A stretch of DNA of 44,927 nucleotides. Origin: Akkermansiaceae bacterium (GTDB lineage Bacteria; Verrucomicrobiota; Verrucomicrobiia; Verrucomicrobiales; Akkermansiaceae). Shown piece after piece: positions 25,043 through 32,395 of the stretch (positions are counted from its first letter, which is position 1; every line of letters starts with the position of its first letter). The notes beneath the pieces are model-generated. The model was not told the origin of the DNA and did not search any database. It saw only the letters and a list, made by a program, of their open reading frames with translations. Position numbers and translations under genes: made by a program. Location: assembly GCA_947491475.1 (NCBI GenBank), contig CANLKN010000021.1, forward strand, positions 1 through 44,927. Direction: 5' to 3'.

Positions 25043-27529
25043 ATGAACCAAATGAAAACTGTTTCCGGCTATGGCCGGGGTCGGGTGATGATGAGTCTGC
25101 TGCTGGCGCTGGCCTCCAGCCTTACCATTCAGGCGGAATCCCCTGCGGGCAGGCTGTTCCCACCTGGTCTGCCCACCAACCAATGGCAACAATTTCCCGC
25201 CGTTGGTTACGACCAGCCCGTGAGCGGCTCAATCTACCATGCCGAACCCCGCCTCTGGTGCGGGATGCCGCTTGGTGGCCTGGCCACCGGTTGTCTCGAC
25301 ATTGAAAATGACGGCACTCTCGGTTATTCCACGATCTTTTCCCACGTCTGGGGACACGACGCCGGCAGTGATGGCAGCGTCAGGTGGCGAGACATCGTGT
25401 GGGCGCAGAAAAACGGTCAGCTTGAGGACCGATTCATCGACGATCCGAGCCGGGGGAAAATGAATGCGCCGTTCCTCGGGCTTTCCGTGGAAGGTCAATC
25501 GTGCGTGCTGTCCACGGCCGCCGTGGGCGACGTCAAAAAGGCTTCCAAGCTCGAATACTGGGGACACTATCCGATCCTGGACGTCGAATATGAACAGGAT
25601 CTACCGGTGCAGGCGGGCCTGCGTTGTTTTTCACCCTTCCTGCCGGGCGAGTCGAATGAGTCGAATGTTCCCGGCGCGGTGTTCGAGGTGCGGTTGCGGA
25701 ACACGCAGGACCGGCCGGTTTCCGGCCGACTGGCGTTCAGTTTCCCCGGTCCGAGGCCCCGCGAGGCGAACGGCCGACCCTTTACCCGGCAATTGGTGGG
25801 GAAGAACGGCTCTGCCTATCAAGGGGCATACATCGCCACCAGCGAGCGGATTGGCTATGTCCTGGCGGCACTCGGTGGCGAAAAGGTGACTTGCGGCAAA
25901 GGTTTGGGAACGAATGCGGCGGATTGGATGAACCTCGGTCATGTCTTGCCGGCATTCGAAGCCGCAAGCGATTCGCCGGACGGCAGCGCGAGCGTGGGCG
26001 TGGATTTCTCTCTGCCCGCATTGGGGACGAAAACCGTTCGCTTTGTGCTGGCATGGTATGCCCCGCAGTGGTCCACGGATTTTCCCTACGACGGCGTGGT
26101 CGATCGCTGGTTCACCAAGATGTATTCCACCCGGTTCCGCGATGCCCCGGCCGTAGCGGATTATCTTGCGAAAAATCATGAATCACTGCTCCGGCGGATC
26201 ATCGCATGGCAATCGGTGATATACGGCGAGAAATCGCTGCCGCCCTGGCTGCGGGATGGACTGGTGAACACGTTGCACCTGTTTCCGGAGTGCGGCTTCT
26301 GGGCCGCGGCGGAACCGCCGCTAGGCCATGATTTCGCGCCCAACGGTCTTTACTCACTGGTGGAAAGCACCGTCGCCGACGGCCAGCAATCCTGCATCCC
26401 GTGCGACTGGTATGGCAATCTGCCTCTGGTCTATTTCTATCCCGATCTGGCGCGCACCACTCTGCGTGCTTACGCCAAATTCATGCGGGAGGATGGCGCG
26501 GTGCCATTCACCCTGGGGCGTGGGCTGGATCTGCTGGCCGAAACACAGCCCGACCGCCAGCGCACGCTGAATGGTTGCTGTTATGTGGACCTCGTGGACC
26601 GGCTATGGCAGCGAACCGGCGACAGGTCCGTTCTGAAAGAGTTCTATCCGTCCGTGAAACGCTCGGTGGAATACATGATGAGTCTCGTTCCCGGTCCTGC
26701 AGGAGTCATCAGCACGGCGGGCGATCAGTGGTATGAATCCATGGCCTGGCCGGGCATGTCCAGTCACGTGGGGGGCGTGCGCCTGGCCACCCTGCGGATT
26801 GCCGAACGCATGGCCAAGCAGCAGGGCGATACCGCCTTCGCCGCCAAGTGTGTCGATTGGCATGCTCAAGGAAGCCGCATGATGGAGGAATTCCTGTGGG
26901 CCGGGAGCCACTACCTGATTTACAACGACGAGAAGAACAGCAACGCCGCCTACCGCCACCAGACGGAGCAGAAGGGTGCCGGCTTCATTGCCGACGTCAA
27001 CCAAGGCTCCGGTGAGAAATCCGATCTCGTGCTCTCCTATCAACTGGACGGAGAATGGATGGCGCGCTTTCACGGCTTGCCCGGCGTGTTTCCGAAGGAG
27101 CGCGTGAAACAAACGCTGACGACCATTGAGCGGCTGAATGCGCCCCTCACCACCGCCGGTTTGCTGGTGGTGGTTGGCGCGGATGGCAAACCCACTTCGT
27201 TTGGCGGCCGCATGGGCAGTCTGTCGAGCATGCCCGCCTCGGCCTTCATCACCGCGATGAGTTATATCTATGAAGGTGAGCGGGAGACCGGCTTGCGCGT
27301 CGCTCATGACGCGCTCAACGAGATGGTGAACGTCCAGGGAATGACGTGGGACATGCCCAACATCATGGTCGGCACCAAGGAGAAAAAACAGCGCGTCTAT
27401 GGCACCGATTACTACCAGTGCCTGAGTTTGTGGGGACTGCCTGCAGCCTTGGCGGGGGAAGATATCGCCACGACGAGCCGCCAGGGCGGCCTGGTGGAGC
27501 GGGTGATCCAGGCGGCAAAAGCCAAGTGA
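25043..27529 (+). CDS. GH116/DUF608-like glycoside hydrolase, secreted
   Basis: The 828-residue protein is the shortest of the three related enzymes here. It has a signal peptide (MKTVSGYGRGRVMMSLLLA, from the second ATG at 25052, to about residue 31) and goes straight into the GH116 sandwich (WCGMPLGGLATGCLDIENDG at about 70), without extra N-terminal modules. The catalytic domain has LVNTLHLFPECGFWAA (about 407), QSCIPCDWYGNLPLVYFYP, DQWYESMAWPGM (Glu about 565), LSYQLDGEWMARFHGLPG and DYYQCLSLWGLPAALAGED. It ends in GLVERVIQAAKAK. It follows the GH95-like gene by 64 nt. The start context ACCAAATGAACCAAATGAAA has no Shine-Dalgarno sequence. It is presumably a periplasmic or outer-surface exo-glycosidase. 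Confidence 0.78.
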   Translation: MNQMKTVSGYGRGRVMMSLLLALASSLTIQAESPAGRLFPPGLPTNQWQQFPAVGYDQPVSGSIYHAEPRLWCGMPLGGLATGCLDIENDGTLGYSTIFSHVWGHDAGSDGSVRWRDIVWAQKNGQLEDRFIDDPSRGKMNAPFLGLSVEGQSCVLSTAAVGDVKKASKLEYWGHYPILDVEYEQDLPVQAGLRCFSPFLPGESNESNVPGAVFEVRLRNTQDRPVSGRLAFSFPGPRPREANGRPFTRQLVGKNGSAYQGAYIATSERIGYVLAALGGEKVTCGKGLGTNAADWMNLGHVLPAFEAASDSPDGSASVGVDFSLPALGTKTVRFVLAWYAPQWSTDFPYDGVVDRWFTKMYSTRFRDAPAVADYLAKNHESLLRRIIAWQSVIYGEKSLPPWLRDGLVNTLHLFPECGFWAAAEPPLGHDFAPNGLYSLVESTVADGQQSCIPCDWYGNLPLVYFYPDLARTTLRAYAKFMREDGAVPFTLGRGLDLLAETQPDRQRTLNGCCYVDLVDRLWQRTGDRSVLKEFYPSVKRSVEYMMSLVPGPAGVISTAGDQWYESMAWPGMSSHVGGVRLATLRIAERMAKQQGDTAFAAKCVDWHAQGSRMMEEFLWAGSHYLIYNDEKNSNAAYRHQTEQKGAGFIADVNQGSGEKSDLVLSYQLDGEWMARFHGLPGVFPKERVKQTLTTIERLNAPLTTAGLLVVVGADGKPTSFGGRMGSLSSMPASAFITAMSYIYEGERETGLRVAHDALNEMVNVQGMTWDMPNIMVGTKEKKQRVYGTDYYQCLSLWGLPAALAGEDIATTSRQGGLVERVIQAAKAK

Positions 27530-27543
27530 TCTAACTAATAAAA

Positions 27544-28602
27544 ATGATGAAAAAGATAATAATCCATTCCATGTCCATCGCATCCGCACGCCGTTGCGGC
27601 CGTTGCCTGACCCTTGGCCTGCTGCTATCGGGTTGGCAATTGGCGGATGCCGGAGCGATCATCGTGGCGGCGGCCAATTCCACGGCGGAATCCAAGCGCC
27701 GCGCGGACCTTGTGTGCGACGGCAAGGATGACCAGGTCGAGTTGCTGGCCTCCTTCACCCGAGCGTCCCGGGTGAAGACCGTATTCGAGCGGAATCCGGC
27801 CACTCTGGAGGCCACGGAGTGTTTTGCCGGGCATTCGGTCGAGTGGCTGCCGGGCGATTACCACCTGTCGGAAACACTGACGATTCCTGACGCCGAGGAT
27901 TGTGTCATTCAAGCCGAAGGCACCCGGTTCCATTACTCGGGAGAGAAGGGCGACGCCATCGTTCTGCAAGGGATGAGCCGCTGCCGCTACCGCTTCGGCA
28001 CGGTGTTCTGTTCCTCCGAGGGCGCGGCGCTCCGGGTCCAGCCAACCGAGAACATGCCCTCGCTCATGAGCATCGTGAGCTTTACCGGACTGATCGGGAG
28101 CAATCAGAAAGGCGTCGGCTTGTGTGTCGATTCGAGTGTTGAGAATGTCTGCACCATGCGTTTCGAGGGCACCGACATCCGCGGCTTCGACGTCGGCGTG
28201 CTGGTTGCCGATGCACGGGCGTCGCGCCCGGACAAGCCCGGATCCGGCAAAACCGATACGAACTGGTATTGGTTCAGTTATATCCGGATGTGCAACACCT
28301 GCATCTGGGAAAAGCGCAATGGAATTGATAGCGGCAACTGGTCGGTCAATGTGGATGCCAGCATTCCCAACTCCACCGCGATCCGGACCGCAGCCTGCTA
28401 CGGGCGCTGGTCGGTGATCATGGGCACTTACAGCAGGGACAACACGCGCGCCGTCATCCTGGACCCGGGCGCGGCCCACAATGTCATCGAAGTGACTCCG
28501 CCGATTGGCTTGTTCGCTCCGTCCGAAGACCGGAGCGGCAACGACAGCAATGTGATCATGAACGCGTTGACGCCCGCGACGATCAACCGCCCCGGACCCT
28601 GA
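27544..28602 (+). CDS. Secreted pectate-lyase-superfamily-like beta-helix protein
   Basis: The 352-residue protein has a signal peptide within residues 1-36 (LTLGLLLSGWQLADA). It opens with AGAIIVAAANSTAESKRRAD and VCDGKDDQVEL, the start typical of pectate-lyase-superfamily (Pectate_lyase_3-like) beta-helices. A helix of short coils follows (CVIQAEGTRFHYSG, MRFEGTDIRGFDVGVLVAD, CYGRWSVIMGTYSRDNTRA). It is rich in cysteine for a secreted protein, which could mean disulfides. It is 14 nt after the GH116-like gene. It may bind or cleave the polysaccharide; no catalytic residues are assigned. It differs from the large beta-helix proteins at 10864 and 30346. Confidence 0.6.
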   Translation: MMKKIIIHSMSIASARRCGRCLTLGLLLSGWQLADAGAIIVAAANSTAESKRRADLVCDGKDDQVELLASFTRASRVKTVFERNPATLEATECFAGHSVEWLPGDYHLSETLTIPDAEDCVIQAEGTRFHYSGEKGDAIVLQGMSRCRYRFGTVFCSSEGAALRVQPTENMPSLMSIVSFTGLIGSNQKGVGLCVDSSVENVCTMRFEGTDIRGFDVGVLVADARASRPDKPGSGKTDTNWYWFSYIRMCNTCIWEKRNGIDSGNWSVNVDASIPNSTAIRTAACYGRWSVIMGTYSRDNTRAVILDPGAAHNVIEVTPPIGLFAPSEDRSGNDSNVIMNALTPATINRPGP

Positions 28603-28649
28603 CACCGGAACATTATCAGACCGAACACAACCTCCTTTCCAATCCATCC

Positions 28650-28929
28650 TAACATAACGATTCCCACACCCATCGTCAGCCCCTTCCAGGCCCCCCCCGC
28701 GAAGCTGCGCTACCTCGACCTGACCCGGCCCGGCGTGATCGAGACAAAATTCGCCCCGCCGGTCGCGCCGGAGATGTTGCCCCTCCTGCGCGAGCCGTTC
28801 TACGGGATCTTTGTCTCCGCCAGCGAGGACGTGACCCTCACGGGCAACCGTGTGGAAGAGGCCCCGGCCCACTTCAAGGGTCTGCTCGGCGTCGGGCCAT
28901 GGAACACGAACATCCGCGGGCAGGAATGA
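28650..28929 (+). pseudogene. Orphan 3' end of a beta-helix gene (about 90 codons)
   Basis: The frame reads PIVSPFQAPPAKLRYLDLTR, PGVIETKFAPPVAPEMLPLL, then REPFYGIFVSASEDVTLTG and GPWNTNIRGQE before the stop. This is the C-terminal part of the beta-helix proteins at 10864 and 30346. It has no start codon of its own at the right place and no body. Similarity fades just upstream of about 28650, leaving some 45 unassigned bases after the previous gene. Confidence 0.85.
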
Positions 28930-28973
28930 TCACGTCCCCACACGCCTATGCAAAGCGCATCAGAACCATACTT

Positions 28974-30236
28974 ATGAACAGAATTTACAAGCTCCTCCTC
29001 CTTCTCATTCTCGCCGTCGCCACATCGCACGCCGCCGAGCCGGACGAGCCTGCTCCATTATCTGCGGAGGACAGCGCCACGCTGCGCAAGATCGCATCCG
29101 TGCGGGAGCGCCTCACACGGGTGAACCGCGTTGCCTACGAAAACATCCGCCTCGCGGATCAGAACAAATCGGCCGGGATGATTGCCGAGATGCTCAACCG
29201 CGCCGAGCAGAAGATTTACAACCTGCTTCCGCCAAAATTCTATTGGCCGGAACCGGAATTCGAACCGCCGGCAAAGATGGTGGAGTCTGCGGAAGAATTG
29301 CTCAACACGCTGGCCTCGGGCAGGGATCCCTTCGCGGGGAAATATGCCGAGCCGGGCGGATATGTGAATGACCATGCCCTGATCAAAAAAGACGGCCTGC
29401 ACCATTTGTTTCACATTAGGGGAACCGCTGCGACAACCTGGCAGGACTACCCGCTGTTCAACTTCGGACATGCCGTCAGCCGGGATCTTGTCCACTGGAA
29501 TACGGAAGATCCGGTGCTTCAAATTGAGGGAAACAGTTGGGACCAGTTCCAGGTCTGGGCCCCGCACATCATCGAGCACAAGGGCACCTATTACATGTTT
29601 TATACCGGTGTGAACAAAAACGTGTGCCAGGCGATTTGCCTGGCCACGTCCACGGATCTCTATCATTGGAAACGCAGCGATACCAATCCGGTGATCACGA
29701 CCAAGCCATGGGGGATATGGAACCCGGACAAGTGGTCGGATTGCCGCGATCCCATGGTGCTGAAAGACGGGGACCTGTTTTACTGCTACTTCACGGCCCA
29801 GCGGAAAAACCCGGAATCCGGGAAGGACGAATCCTGCATCGGCATTTCCTCATCCACCGATTTGCTTAACTGGAAACACGCGGGCATCATCCGGCTCGAT
29901 CAAAGCCTGTCCACACCTCCCGAATCTCCGTTTGTGGTCAAGCGGGACGGCAAGTATTATCTCTTTTATACCAACTACGGGATGGGGACCACTTATGCGA
30001 TCAGTGATGATCCGGTCAAAGGCTGGAAGGAAGTGCCTCCAGACCAGGTCAAATTGATGGGCAGGACCGGAGCCAGTGAAATCTACCAGGATGACGGCAA
30101 GTGGTATTATTCCTATATCACCCATCTGAAGAATTCCTTCTACCTGTTCGACATCCACCCGCTGCAATGGGGCGCGGACGGCTATCCCTTCATTGACGCT
30201 TCGGCCCGCGAGGGTTCCGACCAACAGACGAAATGA
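28974..30236 (+). CDS. GH32/GH43-like five-bladed beta-propeller glycosidase, secreted
   Basis: ATG 28974 (ACTTATGA context) is chosen because it starts a signal peptide (MNRIYKLLLLLILAVATSHA); the protein has 420 residues. A helical N-terminal part (25-125) precedes the propeller. Candidate catalytic acids are Asp in YVNDHALIKKDG (about 132), Asp259 in SDCRDPMVLKDG, and Glu317 in TPPESPFVVKRDG, with ASEIYQDDG (Glu about 369) as an alternative. The RDP motif and order fit clans GH-J/GH-F (GH32, GH43 and relatives). It would remove furanosidic or pentose side groups; the precise substrate is unknown. It is the last gene of the operon that starts at 15208. Confidence 0.72.
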   Translation: MNRIYKLLLLLILAVATSHAAEPDEPAPLSAEDSATLRKIASVRERLTRVNRVAYENIRLADQNKSAGMIAEMLNRAEQKIYNLLPPKFYWPEPEFEPPAKMVESAEELLNTLASGRDPFAGKYAEPGGYVNDHALIKKDGLHHLFHIRGTAATTWQDYPLFNFGHAVSRDLVHWNTEDPVLQIEGNSWDQFQVWAPHIIEHKGTYYMFYTGVNKNVCQAICLATSTDLYHWKRSDTNPVITTKPWGIWNPDKWSDCRDPMVLKDGDLFYCYFTAQRKNPESGKDESCIGISSSTDLLNWKHAGIIRLDQSLSTPPESPFVVKRDGKYYLFYTNYGMGTTYAISDDPVKGWKEVPPDQVKLMGRTGASEIYQDDGKWYYSYITHLKNSFYLFDIHPLQWGADGYPFIDASAREGSDQQTK

Positions 30237-30244
30237 AAACCAGA

Positions 30245-30263
30245 AATGCCTCCTGCAGGCATT
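30245..30263 (+). terminator. Perfect short hairpin after the GH32/43-like gene
   Basis: AATGCCT-CCTGC-AGGCATT can form a 7-bp stem with a 5-nt loop directly after the stop codon at 30236. A U-run is not obvious. It could end the long operon or be part of the upstream cassette of the next gene. Confidence 0.4.
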
Positions 30264-30289
30264 CCTCCAGTTACAAAAAAGCCGTTAAT

Positions 30290-30312
30290 AGCACACATCG
30301 ACTGTAGAATTG
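30290..30312 (+). promoter_or_regulatory. Shared upstream element, copy 4 (before beta-helix gene 2)
   Basis: AGCACACATCGACTGTAGAA plus three bases begins 56 nt before the ATG at 30346. The flanks TTACAAAAAAGCCGTTAAT upstream and GGCTAGCAT downstream match copy 3. Confidence 0.65.
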
Positions 30313-30345
30313 GCCGCCTCCGCCGGCTAGCATATTGCTAACAAT

Positions 30346-32385
30346 ATGAGGAATATCATCTCGACGAACGAACGGGTTTCGCGGCGCATTTTTTTGATCA
30401 TGGCAAGCGCCATCGGCTTGGTGGGCTGCGGCGACAACAAAGTGGACAATCAACAAGCGGACGCCATACCAGATCACCACAGCGATGCGCATCTCCAGCG
30501 GGTCTTGAACTGGACCGACGCCGAACACCAGGCAGCCTCGGATGCGGCGCGAAAACTGCAGGAGGATCTCAACGCCGCGATCGCCGCGAAGGCTGAATCT
30601 TTCCGCATTCCCCCCGGCGATTACACCGAATGGATGGCCCCTGGGCAAAGCGGACACCGCAGCGTCCTGAGTGTCATGGGCGCGGAGAACATGCACATCG
30701 ATGCCACCGGGGCGACGTTCTGGACCTCCGGAGACCAGCCCGGCGCAGCGGTCGTTTTTGCCGAGTGCAAAAACAGCACGGTCGTCGGACTCACCGCAGA
30801 CATGATCAAGTCCCCGTTTGTGCAGGGGGTTGTGTCCCAGATCATCCCCGATGGATGTTCTCCGGGAAATGACAAGATCCTCATTGATCTCGAAAAGGGA
30901 TTCTCAGCGCAGGCACGACCGTCGGGCGTCGGCCGCACCTGGCACATGCGTCGTGACGGCACCGCCGTGGCGTATCCCGGCAAGCTCGGGCCGATTGCCG
31001 ACGCCGAGTTGCCGCCCGGCAAGGCGGCGTGGATGTATCGCGGGACGGCTGCGGGGGACGTTGAGATTGGCGACCGTCTATCCGTCCATCACATGAACGG
31101 CAGTGGCGGGGTGATAATGATCAATTGCGGCGGAATGAACTTCACGGATCTGACCGTCTTTTCCTCCGGACAATTCTGTGTCTGGGAGCAGGGGGTCCGC
31201 TCGCCGGGCGGAAATACCTACACGCGGATGAAAATCGTCCCGCGTCCCGGATCCACCCGCGTCGGTGTGGGCGCGGCCGACGGCTTCCATTCCTTCAATC
31301 AGCACAAAGGACCGACACTCATCAACTGCGAGATCGCGCGGACCCACGACGACGGCATTAACATCCACGGCTTCATCAACGTGGTTGTCGAGGTGCTTCC
31401 CGATGGCCGCTGTGTCCTGGCAAGCATCCATGGCCGGGATTATGATATAGGCACCGAGCTCCTCCTGCGTCAGGCACCGGCGATGAAACCGCTGGGCTCG
31501 GCCAAGGTGACCGCTTGGGAGCCGTTCGACAAGGCCGAGGGGCTCAAGCTCTACGAGCGGATGCAGGAGCGCTACAAGCATGAGTTCGCGACCCCCATCC
31601 GCGGGATAATCTATCCCGAATTCTGCGTGGTTTCCTTTGACCGCCCGACGGAGCTCGGAGCCCTCGATATGGCCATCTCCCAGGAATACACCGGACGCGG
31701 CACCCGGATCTCAAACCTCCACATCCACGACGGCTGCAACCGCGGCATGTTGCTCAAAGCACCCGACTCGATCATTGAAGGCAGCCGCTTCGAAAACATC
31801 AGCTTTGGCGGCCTCGCGCTGGCTACCGGAGTGACGGCGTATCTCGAAGGCGGTATTCCCAATAACACAAAAATCCTCGGCAACACCTTAGTCAACTGCG
31901 GAACGCAAACCTTCGGCGGCGAGTTTGCCGACGGCGTGATCTGGGCGATGTGGGGCGCGATCTCGCTCTCTCCCTGCCTCCCGCCGTTTCACCAGGAAGC
32001 CTTCCTGCACCTCACTCCCCAAATCCTTTACGAAAATATCGAGATCCGTGGCAACCGGATCATCGACACCCAGGGCCTGCCAATCTTCATCGGGAACAGC
32101 CGCGGCGTGACCGTCGCCGACAATGTCATTATCCGCCCATTCCAGGCAACACCCGAAAAGCTCCGCTTCCTCGACCTGACCCGGCCCGGAGTGATCGAGC
32201 AAAAATTCGCCCCGCCGATCGCGCCGGAGTTGATATCCCTCCTCCGCGAACCCTTCTACGGGATCTTTGTCTCCGCCAGCGAGGACGTCACCCTCACCGG
32301 CAACCGGGTGGAAGAGGCTCCGGCCAACTTCAAGGGCCTGCTAGGCATCGGGCCATGGAACGGAAAAATCCACGCGCAGGAATGA
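30346..32385 (+). CDS. Secreted right-handed parallel beta-helix protein, copy 2 (Tat lipoprotein)
   Basis: The 679-residue protein is nearly identical over most of its length to the one at 10864, with long stretches of matching DNA (for example 31990-32200 against 12530-12740). It differs at the N-terminus. It has a twin-arginine motif (VSRRIFLIMASAIGLVGC) ending in a lipobox Cys at about residue 28, so it is probably exported folded by Tat and then lipidated. The helix coils include GGVIMINCGGMNFTDLTVFS, THDDGINIHGFINVVVEV and ENIEIRGNRIIDTQGLPIFI. It heads unit 4 and is followed 10 nt later by the GH36-like gene. It is likely a lyase or glycosidase of the target glycan; the active site is not assigned. 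Confidence 0.8.
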   Translation: MRNIISTNERVSRRIFLIMASAIGLVGCGDNKVDNQQADAIPDHHSDAHLQRVLNWTDAEHQAASDAARKLQEDLNAAIAAKAESFRIPPGDYTEWMAPGQSGHRSVLSVMGAENMHIDATGATFWTSGDQPGAAVVFAECKNSTVVGLTADMIKSPFVQGVVSQIIPDGCSPGNDKILIDLEKGFSAQARPSGVGRTWHMRRDGTAVAYPGKLGPIADAELPPGKAAWMYRGTAAGDVEIGDRLSVHHMNGSGGVIMINCGGMNFTDLTVFSSGQFCVWEQGVRSPGGNTYTRMKIVPRPGSTRVGVGAADGFHSFNQHKGPTLINCEIARTHDDGINIHGFINVVVEVLPDGRCVLASIHGRDYDIGTELLLRQAPAMKPLGSAKVTAWEPFDKAEGLKLYERMQERYKHEFATPIRGIIYPEFCVVSFDRPTELGALDMAISQEYTGRGTRISNLHIHDGCNRGMLLKAPDSIIEGSRFENISFGGLALATGVTAYLEGGIPNNTKILGNTLVNCGTQTFGGEFADGVIWAMWGAISLSPCLPPFHQEAFLHLTPQILYENIEIRGNRIIDTQGLPIFIGNSRGVTVADNVIIRPFQATPEKLRFLDLTRPGVIEQKFAPPIAPELISLLREPFYGIFVSASEDVTLTGNRVEEAPANFKGLLGIGPWNGKIHAQE

Positions 32386-32395
32386 TCGCTCTAAC

